64,000 bases of DNA from Cercis canadensis (lineage: Eukaryota; Streptophyta; Magnoliopsida; Fabales; Fabaceae). Both the position numbers and the translations under genes were made by a program. The stretch's first letter is position 1, and each line of letters starts with the position of its first letter. The stretch is taken from assembly GCA_003255065.1 (NCBI GenBank), contig QAOA01003946.1, positions 124,001-188,000 of the forward strand, in the 5' to 3' direction. Shown piece after piece: positions 13,801 through 25,800 of this stretch. The notes below the pieces were generated by a model, which was not told where the DNA came from, did not search any database, and worked only from the letters and a program-made list of their open reading frames with translations.

Positions 13801-16800
13801 AGAGCCTCACATCAGCAGAACCTACCTTCTTTTCAAGACAACAAAAGCCATATGGGATGCTGTCAAGGAAAACTACTCTGATCTAGAGAATGCCTCCCAA
13901 GTTTTTGAGATCAAGATTCAACTCAAAGACACTCGGTAGGGCAACCTTGATGTCACCAGCTACTATAACTCTCTAAAGGTATTATGGCAGGAGCTGGATC
14001 TGTTTTATGAAGCAGATTGGGGAGATGTTGATGATCACATCAAGTTCAAAGCTCACCTTGATAAGGAACGCTTGTATGAGTTCCTAGCAGGTCTGCATAA
14101 GGATTTGGATGAGGTTCGTGGCAGAATCTTAGGGAGAAGACCTCTGCCTGCCATTGGAGAGGCATTTGCTGAGGTTAGGCGTGAAGAAAACAGAAGAAGG
14201 GTGATATTAGGAGACAAGGATCCTAAAACTGGCCAAATAGAGGGTTCTGCCCTTTACACCAGAGGTTTTTCAGAGTCTAAATTCAAGATAGACAATGAAA
14301 ACAAACAGAAAAAATATGGAGAAAGACCTGTATGCAGCCACTGCAAGAAGACTGGACATACCCGAGACACTTGTTTCCAACTCCATGGTGTTCCACCAGG
14401 TTGGAAGCCAAGGAACAAGAGAGAAGGGAAAGCTCATCAAGTTACCTATGAAGAATCCAGTGGAGAGGATGTTGCTAATGTTCAGTTAACAAAGTCGCAG
14501 TTGGAGGTTCTACACCAGATCCTTGGCCATTCCTCATCTCCTATGTGCACCTTAGCTCTAAAAGGTACTGCTAATTCTGTTTCTACCCCTGACCTAGAAC
14601 AATCAGCTCCTTGGATATTTGATTCAGGAGCCTCAGATCATATGACAGGTAACTCATCTCTATTTTCTGCTTATACCCCTTGCAAACATGATTTTCGGGT
14701 AAGAGTAGCAGATGGTACCAGATCCCCTGTTGCTGGTTTTGGGACAATTAAATTGACTGATAATCTTGTTCTCAAATCTGTTCTCCATGTCCCAAACCTG
14801 TCTTGTAACCTAATATCCATTAGCAAACTGACTAGGGATACTAAATGCCGTGTTAATTTCACCTCTAATTGCTGTGTTATACAGGAGCAGATCTCGGGGA
14901 AGATGATTGGCAGTGCTAGTATGGCTGATGGACTCTACTTTTGGAACAAGCATGCTTCTTTGAATAAACAAGCATTGACCGTCAATGTGTCCAATGTCTC
15001 TAATTCTAGTCAAATTATGATGTGGCATCGTAGGTTAGGTCACCCCAACTTCTTGTATCTCAAAAGTTTGTTTCCAAACTTATTTATTAATGAGAATCCT
15101 AGTTCTTTTTCTTGTGAGATTTTTCAATTGGCAAAAAATACCCAAGCATCCTATGCTGCAAAACCCTACCTTGCTTCTCGCCCATTTGCACTCATTCATA
15201 GTGATATTTGGGGAGCCTCCCGAGCTAAAAATATTTCAGGTGCTAGGTTGTTTATCACCTTTATAGATGATCACACACGGGTATGCTGGGTATATCTCCT
15301 AAGGGAAAAATCTGAAGCCTCTCACACCTTCAAAAACTTCCACTCTATGGTCCAAAATCAGTTCCACACCAATATTCAAACCTTAAGGACTGATAATGAC
15401 AGGGAGTATTTTAATTCTGTCTTAGGGGAATATCTTACATCCCATGGTATAATTCATGAGAGTTCTTGTGCCCATACCCCCCAACAAAATGGGATTTCTG
15501 AGAGAAAAAACCGCCACCTCCTAGAAGTCACTAGGTCCCTTATGTTTACCATGAATGTACCAAACTATCTATGGGGAGAGGCAGTTTTAACTGCAGCCTA
15601 TCTCATAAACCGAATGCCATCCAAAGTTCTTAACCTTCATACACCACTCTCGGTTTTCCAAAAGAACTTTCCTCACTATAGGTTTTCCTCTCTAACTCCA
15701 AAAATATTTGGGTGTAAGGCCTTTGTTCACTCTCATTTTCCCGGACTGTCTAAACTTGATCCTAGGGCACATAGGTGTGTGTTTGTTGGGTACTCACCTA
15801 CTCAAAAGGGATATAAATGCTATTCTCCCACTCTCAAACGCCTATTTGTGTCCAAAGATGTCTCCTTTTTTGAAACTGACCCTTACTTTCCCCCCTCTCA
15901 ACTTCAGGGGGAGAATATAGGTGAAGTTGAGTGTAGGGAAATCAATTTTGAACCTGAATCTACACCTACTGATCCTGTACAGACAGAACTGAAATCTGGA
16001 CCTATAACCCTGCATTATGACCCTACACCCTTACCTATCTCATACCCAAGTGTGGATCCCATGCCTCCTAAAAATAGTCAACTAGAACCTGAACCTGTGA
16101 CAATACCAGAACCAGAACCTGAACCTGTGACAATACCAGAAACTGAACAACCAAAAATGCTTGTTTATTCAAGAAGGAATCCTTCTTCAAAGGGAGATAA
16201 GTTAGACAAACAGCAAGGCCAAGAATCTGAGCCAAATATCTGCTCCAGCAGCACTAAGAGTCCTGCCAAACCAGCTCAGAACCATACAGAGCCACAGCAG
16301 AACCTTGAAGACTTCCCAATTGCCATTAGAAAAGGGGTAAGAACATGTACAAAACATCCTATCTCTAAATTTGTTTCATTGGAAAATTTATCCCCTGGAT
16401 TTCGTGCCTTTTCTGCTCATCTTTCCAAAACAGAAATTCCTAAAAATATAGATGAGGCCCTTTCCAAACCAGAATGGAAGAAAGCTGTCTTAGAGGAGAT
16501 GAATGCCCTTGAAAAAAATGGCACATGGGAGCTCAAGAACCTACCTACGGGGAAGAAAACAGTTGGCTGTAAATGGGTGTTCACCATTAAATACAAAAGT
16601 GATGGAAGCATAGACAGGTACAAAGTAAGGTTGGTTGCTAAGGGTTTTACTCAAACCTATGGGATAGACTATCAAGAAACGTTTGCACCTGTGGCCAAAC
16701 TGAACACAATAAGAGTTCTGTTGTCCTTGGCTGCAAATTCAGATTGGCCACTCCACCAACTAGATGTGAAGAATGCCTTTCTCAATGGAAGGCTAAATGA

Positions 16801-19800
16801 AGAAGTTTACATGGACATACCACCTGGTTTTGAGGGGCAGAAAGGAAAGGTGTGCAGATTAAAAAGGGCTCTCTATGGGCTGAAACAGTCTCCTAGAGCA
16901 TGGTTCGAAAGGCTGACCCAAGTTGTGAAGAAAAGAGGGTACAATCAGGGCCAAACAGATCACACTATGTTTATAACCAATAGACGGCAAAATCAGCATC
17001 CTCATTGTCTATGTAGATGACATGGTTATAACCGGTAATGATTTAGGAGAAATTCAACTCTTGAAGAGATATCTCAACACAGCATTTGAGCTAAAAGACC
17101 TAGGACCCCTAAAATATTTTCTAGGAATGGAGGTAGCTCGAAGTCACACCGGTATTTCCATATCACAGAAAAAATATGTGCTGGATCTGTTACAAGAAAC
17201 TGGTATGTTGGGCTGTAAACCAGCTGATACACCTATGGAGCCTAATAAAAAACTAGGTGATGAGGATGTAGGCAGTGACATAGACAAGGGAAGGTACCAG
17301 CGCCTTGTTGGTAGATTAATTTACCTCTCTCACACAAGGCCAGATATTGCATTCCCTGTAAGTGTAGTGAGCCAATTCATGCACTCTCCTAAAGAAGGGC
17401 ACTTGGAGGCAGTCTACAGAATTTTGAGATATTTGAAAGGGACTCCTGGAAAGGGTCTATTTTTTAGAAGGGGAGGTCCAAGATGTGTTGAAATCTTCAC
17501 TGATGCAGATTGGGCTGGTTCTGTCATTGATAGGCGCTCAACCTCAGGGTATTGCACTTACATGTGGGGCAACCTTGTAACTTGGAGAAGCAAGAAACAA
17601 TCTGTGGTTGCTAGAAGTACTGCTGAGGCTGAATATAGGGCCTTGGCTCATGGTGTATGTGAAGGTATTTGGCTAAAACGCATGTTAAGAGAGCTTCGGG
17701 TTCCTAGTTATATGCCTATAAAGCTCTACTGTGACAACAAAGCTGCTGTGAGTATTGCTCACAATCCTGTCCATCATGATAGAACTAAGCATGTGGAGAT
17801 AGACAGACACTTCATCAAAGAAAAGATAGACAATGGTACTATTAATCTACGGTACCTGCCCACAGCACAACAAGTTGCAGATGTGCTTACCAAGAGTCTT
17901 CCTAAGCCTCGGTTTAATGCACTAACAAGCAAGCTGGGCATGATTAATATCTATGCCTCAGCTTGAGGGGGAGTGTTGGAATCCCNGCAACCTTGTAACT
18001 TGGAGAAGCAAGAAACAATCTGTGGTTGCTCGAAGTACTGCTGAGGCTGAATATAGGGCCTTGGCTCATGGTGTATGTGAAGGTATTTGGCTAAAACGCA
18101 TGTTAAGAGAGCTTCGGGTTCCTAGTTATATGCCTATAAAGCTCTACTGTGACAACAAAGCTGCTGTGAGTATTGCTCACAATCCTGTCCATCATGATAG
18201 AACTAAGCATGTGGAGATAGACAGACACTTCATCAAAGAAAAGATAGAAAATGGTACTATTAATCTACGGTACCTACCCACAGCACAACAAGTTGCAGAT
18301 GTGCTTACCAAGAGTCTTCCTAAGCCTCGGTTTAATGCACTAACAAGCAAGCTGGGCATGATTAATATCTATGCCTCAGCTTGAGGGGGAGTGTTGGAAT
18401 CCCGGAAGTTATGGGATTGAATCAGGATTGACAATCAAGGAGAATGATTGACTTTCCATATATAGCTCATTTAATAGGATAGCTGTAAATCCCTTAGATT
18501 AAGCTGTATTTATTTGTAATTTCCTAGATTAGACTATTTCTGATTTTGAGGGATTGATTGGTTGTATCAAATCCCTATAAATTCATAGCTCCTTCACCAT
18601 TTAGGTAAGGAAGCCAATACAGAATTTCTACAAAATGTATTTTCGAGTACAGAATACCCAGCCTAAGCTCAAAATTCCTCTCACTCAGTTGTCGATGGAA
18701 GGGCACGTGATTCATTGGTTCTTTCTGCTTTGGGAGGGAGACCACGACCTCTCATGGGATACATTGAAGGAGGCCTTGTTAGAATGTTTTGGAGACTTGA
18801 ATACGAGAAACCTATACGAATAATTGGCAGCTTTGACACAGGAAAATTCAGTGGCCGAATATGTGGAGGCATTTGAACTCTTGGCTTCTCAAGTGCCAAG
18901 ACTAGCCAAACAACAAGCCATTGGATACTTTATGAATGGGTTGAAGCCTGAAATACGACGCTGGGTAAGAATTCACCAACCTGATATCATTAGTAAGGTT
19001 TTTTCGCTTGCTAGAGATGTAGAGTGTGCCTTGTATGGGGAGGAGGATAGCAGGGTAAGAAGTACTGGTAGTAAGAAGGTGATTAGTGCAGGTTTGAGTT
19101 CTAATAGGACTGGGGTTCTTGCCTCTCCTTTCCCACAGTCCAACAACCGTTTTAAAGAAGGGAACTCAAACTAGAAACATGAGACCAAGTCACAGGGACC
19201 TGGGTCAGTGGCTGATTATAGACGTACAGGGGATGTTAGGAGTAAGGGTACTCGCCATTTATCTGCACAAGAGTTGTTTTATAGAAGAAAAAAGGGTTTA
19301 TGCTTTAGGTGTGGCCAACAATACCACCCACTGCATCAATGCCTCGATAAGTAGCTTAGGCACACCCTGTTAGCTGAGGATGAGTTTATTAATGATAGGG
19401 GTGAAATTGAACCAATGACGGCTGACAATGAGTAGGCTCCCAAGGATTTGGACTGCACTGCTATGGAATTGCTTCATTTCACTAAAGAAGCTGTTTCTAG
19501 CTCTAAAGTTATGAAGTTAGAAAGGAGGCTGAATGGATTACCTATACTGATTTTAATAGACAGTGGGGCCAGCCATAATTTTGTATCTAGAAGGGTGGTT
19601 CAGGCTTTGAGTCTGCCTGTGCAAAATACACCAGAAATTGGCATAAGGTTGGGTGATGGTCACCGTGTGTTGACAAGGGGGAAATGCGAATTGTGTGTTG
19701 ATTTGGGGCCTGCCACAATTACTGTAACTGCCTTTGTCTTTGACATTGGTAGTTTGGATTTAATATTGGGAATTTCGTGGTTGGAAACCTTGGGAATGGT

Positions 19801-22800
19801 GCAAACAGATTAGGGTACACTGATCATGACCTATTACAGTGGAGGAGACTTGGTTACTCTGCGGGGTATTAATCAAGGAGCAATAACAGACTCCTCCTCT
19901 CTGCATAATTTGGTAGGCAGTAGANGGTGATGGTCACCGTGTGTTGACAAGGGGGAAATGCGAATTGTGTGTTGATTTGGGGCCTGCCACAATTACTGTA
20001 ATTGCCTTTGTCTTTGACATTGGTAGTTTGGATTTAATATTGGGAATTTCGTGGTTGGAAACCTTGGGAATGGTGCAAACAGATTAGGGTAGACTGATCA
20101 TGACCTATTACAGTGGAGGAGACTTGGTTACTCTGCGGGGTATTAATCAAGGAGCAATAACAGACTCCTCCTCTCTGCATAATTTGGTAGGCAGTAGAGT
20201 GTATGCAGTAGATGGATTACTATGGAACACAGAGGTTCACAATCATGAGGCTATTCAGCAAGGAGAATTGTCATAGAACCAATGGGAAGGAGTCCAGCAA
20301 TTAATTGATCAATTTCCTATTGTTTTTACTAAGATACAAGATTTGCCACCCCATAGAAACAGTGACCATGCTATAGTTCTTCATGCTGGACAGGGGCCTG
20401 TGAGTGTGAGGCCTTATAGGTACCCTCATCACCACAAGGATGAAATTGAGAAGCAAGTTATGGAACTTCTGCAAAGGGGTTTTATTCGACCCAGTAATAG
20501 TGCTTTTTCTAGCCCTGTTATTTTGGTGAAGAAGGACAATTCATGGAGGATGTGTGTGGATTATAGGGCTTTAAATAGGGTAACAGTTCTGGATAAGTAC
20601 CCTATCCCTGTAGTGGAGGAACTCCTGAATGAGCTGCATGGAGCTTGGGTTTTTTCTAAGTTGGACCTCAAATCGGGATTCAATCAAATTAGAGTAAAGG
20701 ATGAAGACATACACAAAACAACATTCCGAACTCATAACGGCCACTACGAGTACCTAGTTATGTCATTTGGATTGATGAATGCCCTTGCCACATTCCAATC
20801 CACTATGAATGATGTGTTCATATCGTGTCTACGGAGGTTTGTGCTCGTTTTTTTTTTAATGATATTCTGGTTTACAATCTAGATTGGGAGACACATTTGT
20901 TGCACTTGGCTAAGGTGTTAAACTTGTTGCAACTCAATAGCTTAGTAGTTAATAAAAAGAAGTGCAATTTTGGGAGGAGGTCTATTGACTACCTAGGCCA
21001 TCTAATTTCCGGGGAAGGAGTAGCTATGGATCCCGAAAATATTTATAGTGTTTTGCATTGGCCTACTCCTAAAAATGTAAAGGGAGTAAGAGGATTTTTG
21101 GGGCTAACCGGTTATTACCGCAAGTTTATACAAGGATATGGCAAGGTGGCAAAGCCCTTAATTGAATTAACCAAGAAAGACAATTTCCATTGGGGTTCTG
21201 CAGTTCAAGAAGCCTTTGACACCTTAAAGAAATTAATGACTTCGTCTCCGGTTTTGGCCTTGCCTAACTTTGCACAAATCTTTGAGGTAGAGTGTGACGC
21301 ATCCAGAAAGGGAATTGGAGCAATTCTTATGCAGCAAAAGCAACCTCTAGCTTATTTCAGCAAAGCTTTGTCAGAAATACTGTCCAAGTCTGCTTATGAC
21401 AAGGAAATTATGGCCCTCGCTCTTGCTGTCCAGCATTGGAGACCTTATCTTTTGGGGAGGCATTTCCTAGTATATACAGATCAAAAGAGTCTTAAACATC
21501 TTCTTCACCAACGCATAACGACTACTGATCAACAAAACTGGATGGCCAAGTTGTTAGGGTACTCTTTTGATATAATCTATAAGCCCAGGCCAGAAAATAA
21601 GGCAGCTAATGCTTTATCCAGAATTCCTGAAGAAGCCGAGTTAAATGGGCTTGTTTATTTTCCTGTGTTGGAAGGCCAGGAATTAATTCAAGGGGTACAA
21701 GAAGATTCAAACCTCCAAGGCATTATCTCTGACTTGCAAAGGAATCCTAGCTCTTGCCCTGGATTTGTGTACCAGCAAGGAGTTCTATTCTACAAGGACA
21801 GACTGGTGATCTCAGCTAAGTCCCCTAAGATTCCTCAGCTCCTAGAAGAATTTCACTCTATGCCTCAAGATGGTCATTTTGGTTTCCTACGTACTTATAG
21901 AAGATTGACAGAGAATTTGTATTGGGTAGGGATGAAGACGCATGTTCAAGACTTTGTTAAGTCTTGTGACATTTGCCAACGACAAAAGTATGCAACTCTC
22001 TTTCCCGGGGTCTTTTACAGCCATTAGACATACCTGATCTTATTTGGGAAAACCTCTCCATGGACTTCATTACGGGTCTTCCCAAATCTAGAGGATTTGA
22101 GGCTATTCTTGTTGTGGTGGATAGGCTGTCGAAGTATGCTCATTTTCTCTTATTGAAGCATCTATATACAGCCAAGGGAGTTGCAGAAATTTTTGCAAAG
22201 GAAATTGTTCAGCTGCATGGTATTCCTAATTCAATTGTAAGTGACCGAGACCCTCTCTTTATCAGCCACTTTTGGCAGGAATTATTCAAACTACAAGGCA
22301 CAATGCTTAGGATGAGCTCCTCTTACCATCCTGAAACGGATGGCCAAACTGAAGTCATTAATCGCTGTCTAGAAACTTACTTGAGGTGCTCACTTCTGAA
22401 CAACCTAGACACTGGTCACATTGGTTATCTTGGGCTGAGTTGTGGTACAACACCACTTTCCATGTCTCAACAAATTTCACTCCTTTTGAGGTGGTATACG
22501 GCAGAAAGCCTCCTAGTTTGGTTCGTTATCTTCAAGGGGAGACAAGAGTTGAGGTTGTGGCGAGAGAACTAATTGATAAAGATGAGACACTGAAATAATT
22601 GAAGTATCACTTGCTGCATGCACAGCAGCAGATGAAAAAGTATGCAGACCAAAAGAGAAGGGCTTTGACTTTTGAGGTTGGTGAATGGGTTTTTGTAAAA
22701 CTGAGGCCCCATCGCCAACAATCTGTGGCTAGGAGAATAAACCAGAAACTTGCAGCAAGGTTTTATAGCCCTTTCCAAGTTCTAGATCGCTGTGGACCAG

Positions 22801-25800
22801 TTACTTATAAGCTGAAATTGCCACCTTCTTCTAGGATACATCCTGTCTTTCATGTCTCTCAATTAAAAAAAGCCATTGCCAATTATTCTGTAGAACCTAT
22901 GCTGCCAGCAGACCTAGAAATAGAGCTTTCTGGTTCTGCAGAACCAGAAGACATCCTAGCCTCTCAAGAAATCACCAAGCATGGCGAAACCATTAAGCAA
23001 CTGCTTATTAAGTGGAAGACTAAGCCTATGGATGAAGCAACATGGGAGGATGAATTCATTATCCGTAGCCAATTTCCCTCCTTCAGCCTTGAGGACAAGG
23101 CTGCACTTATAGGGGATGGCAATGATAGAGACCAACTTGTGGATCAGGGTAGTGGGCCTAAAGTTTGGAAAGTACACACTAGGAAGGGAGCACGTGACTT
23201 GTCTGTTATTTCATTTATGCTTTTCTATTTCTGTTTGGGAATTTTCCTAAAAGAACAGGGAGTTAGTTATAGAGGAGTGAGGGGGAGAGTGGGAGGCATC
23301 TTTTGCATGTTCCATTATTTTCCTTTCGGCTTAGGCCTGGGCAGAGAGTGTTCTCTGTGGAGCAGATGCTCTGAGGAGGGAGGTTACCAGTTCTGCTGTA
23401 ATCCTCTCTTGTTTTCTCAACTCAATAATACTAGTTACACATTTCTGTACCTTGGTTCCCATCAAAGTCAAATCCATCGCACAATAACTAATAGACTCAT
23501 GGAGCCCATAACCTCATTAGAAGAGAAGTCAAACAATAACCAGAAGCCTAAAAGTAAATTACTACAACCCCTATGAACTCCATTTGGAATGACAAGAAAT
23601 GGCTATGAGCTTCAGTCAAAACAATCTGCATGAGCAGCAGGAACAAACAAGAGGGCCTATGGAGAATGTGATTTAAAATTGAATACAGAATGAAGGACTG
23701 ACTAAATTTCTTCATCTGTAAGGATTTTGGATCCTAAATAAGTAGAAATACATATCTTAATATTTAAAGTTGCCTATCATCCTTAAACATAAACAATTTA
23801 TATTTAAAATCTTACTTTACTAGCATGTCCATCAGGCAAAACAACTTACCATTCCAAATGTAAATATATCGACCCAAATTTTCTGGGGAAAATATCCCAA
23901 CAGTACATCATGCTTTATATAATATTTTATGCAAAAAATACAATTATATAAAACTAATATAGATTGTCCTCCACTGCGTTCTGTACACGTGCATAACAAG
24001 CAAAATACCAGAATCATTTATGGACAGACATTGATGTAGAGTTAATCTTGATTAGAATACAATGATTAGAATATAAAAATTGCTAGCAATTGTGGTGAAG
24101 TGACCACAACCAAACATGAAAATACTTGATCTATGATCTTATTCGGCAAATATCCTAGAAGAGACCTAAAAATTCTCTATTTTAATTAAGGCAAATGCAC
24201 AGCACAGGATCACAGATTCTTATCTCTTTCTGCATGTTGCCAATCATGGTACAAGAACACATGGGTTGAACCTCAATTATTTAATTATTTATATATTTTA
24301 TTAAGTGGCCTGAAGCTGAGAGTATCACTTCAAGACTCAGGACTGCTTATGATGTTCAAGACATTATATTTTTTTTCTATTGATGTTAAATAAGTTTAAT
24401 TTAGTTTCTACCAGGAATGTGAATCAACTCCATCTAGTAACACTTCACAGCACTCCCTTCCCAAAGTAAGATAATCTTATTTATATAAAAAAAGAATACA
24501 AGAGAAGCAATACCTGTGGGATCACTATTGCCAGATTGAGGACGCCCATTGATAACCCTGTGATCACCAACATCAATATAAAAAATTCTACAGTCACATC
24601 TCCAATAAAGAACAAAAAAGACCATGAATAGGAACCCACCTTGGCCAAGTCCCAAAGATTCAATACGTGTGGAAATTAAGGCATATGGAACACTGTAAGT
24701 GATCTGCAATAATTATTCTGTACAGTCAGATTAAATCAAATATAAAAATCTCAAATAATATTATAAATTTTCAGCTTACACATTACTTATAGGGTCTTTT
24801 CCAAATTTATATTTATGATGCATCATAGTACTAAAATAATGGTTATTACAAGGCAGATCAGTTTGAGCTAAAGAGATTGCGCAGTTGAGATCAAGTCCAT
24901 TTAGACCCTTCACATGTATGCATCACTAAGATTTTAAATAGAATGCAGAACAATAGAATTTTGAGTGAAGAAGAAAATGCTTTCCGCAGTAGATTTGAGT
25001 AACTTACAGCTAATGGGAATCCAAGGACAGAAAAAGTTATCAATGCAGCTGCCACAATGCCATCTGGAGGTAGATCTTTGCCTACATAGCCAATGTTATT
25101 CGCCACATAGGTTATTACAAGCATTGCAAGAAAGCTGACAGCCATTAGGATGTTCGAGATTCCCCACACAAAGCCAGCTCCCCACTTCCTGCATAGCCAT
25201 TCCATGAGCACTGATGTAATTCCAAGAATAACTGAATTCAGCATTAAACCAAGCGCCCCCATTCTGACTCCAGCATCATAATTAGGGCCTTCATTTGGCT
25301 CACCACCATAAATCTCTCGACCCATCCAATCAGTATCAAAGAGAAGAAATGGAAACCATCCAACCCATGTCAGAGCAGTAACTGACAGTATTATCCATAT
25401 TGGAGCTGAAAAATATCTGAGTGTCCCAAATAGCTCCCACATGAAAGCCTCTTCAGCACTACCTCCCTCGCCTTCTTCAACATGGGCTGTCCCACTCAAA
25501 CTTAGAGGCACTTCATGAGCTGATGTGATGCTGATATATGTGGTGACAGCGATGAAAACAACATCGAGAAGGAAAGCAGACTTGAGATTTGCACAACTAA
25601 CGTTGCAGGCATGAGTATACGTGAAAGAAAAAATCTTGTACCAGCCACTGTATGATCCAGTTGCGTATCCAAGAATGTTACCAATAGCCATAAACAGAGA
25701 ATAATAAGCATTCGCCACTCGTGTCCTTCGATGATCCTTGCCTAACATTCAAAAGAAAGGAAAATGTAAACAATATGAAGAGAGATGTCAACGTATTGTC

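Larger units (their letters stand above)
13250..18632 (+). mobile_element. Ty1/copia retrotransposon nested in gypsy gag
   Basis: The 241-bp LTRs (13250-13490 and 18392-18632) start TGTTGGAATCC and end TTTCTACA, and are flanked by 5-bp AAATG duplications. The 5' LTR is followed directly by the primer-binding site TGGTATCAGAGC (initiator Met tRNA). A purine tract GAGGGGGAG precedes the 3' LTR. Domain order is gag, protease, integrase, reverse transcriptase, RNase H, the Ty1/copia order. Small size and short LTRs suggest the Ale/Retrofit lineage (inference). The LTRs differ at only one position by eye (0.4%), so the insertion is very young and younger than its gypsy host. A 418-bp stretch near the 3' end appears to be an assembly duplication, so the real length is probably about 4965 bp. 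Confidence 0.96.
12851..19435 (+). pseudogene. Ty3/gypsy gag, split by copia insertion and carrying stops
   Basis: The gag frame opens at ATG 12851 with a coiled-coil-like, Gln/Glu-rich start. It runs to 13249, where the copia element interrupts it, and resumes in frame after the second AAATG target copy at 18633. The join falls in the capsid-like region ([18 protein letters not shown] before, YFRVQN after). A CCHC zinc knuckle ([14 protein letters not shown]) sits near 19300-19345. In-frame stops lie at 12983-12985 (TGA), 18821-18823 (TAA) and 19433-19435 (TAG). Each could come from one C-to-T change, as expected for methylated, silenced elements. Gag would form the particle and bind RNA; this copy is non-functional. 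Confidence 0.85.
12481..23464 (+). mobile_element. Ty3/gypsy chromovirus-type LTR retrotransposon, interrupted by a copia element
   Basis: The 342-bp LTRs (12481-12822 and 23123-23464) start TGATAGAG and end CCCATCA, and are flanked by AAGTC duplications. Between them are gag, protease, reverse transcriptase, RNase H, integrase and a C-terminal chromodomain, in the Ty3/gypsy order. Removing the copia insert with its target duplication (5388 bp) and the apparent assembly duplication (274 bp) leaves about 5.3 kb. That size and the short LTRs suit small chromoviruses such as the Reina lineage; the lineage is inference. By eye the LTRs differ at 6 of 342 positions (about 1.8%), so insertion is fairly recent. 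The coding region carries many stops and frameshifts. It lies antisense to SUT4, within its last intron. Confidence 0.95.
11054..24513 (-). other. SUT4 intron 4, enlarged by nested retrotransposons
   Basis: GT donor at 24513-24512 follows exon 4 (...VIPQ). CAG acceptor precedes exon 5, which starts at 11053. The intron is 13460 bp, of which 10984 bp is the Ty3/gypsy element with its copia insert plus one 5-bp target duplication. About 2.47 kb of original intron remains as 11054-12480 and 23465-24513. No other gene is seen in those flanks. Confidence 0.9.

Noticed and set aside
17987..18384. Separate RNase H gene fragment
   Set aside because: It is the second copy of the N-flanked 417-bp duplication, so an assembly artefact rather than another element.
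22599..23576. Extension of the gypsy pol product through the 3' LTR
   Set aside because: The frame continues into LTR and flanking intron only because no stop happens to occur; the same LTR peptide is read from the 5' LTR at 12437-12844.
24891..25007. Read-through tail after SUT4 exon 2
   Set aside because: A good GTAAGT donor at 25007 and the next exon at 24703 give the conserved continuation; the tail is intron.
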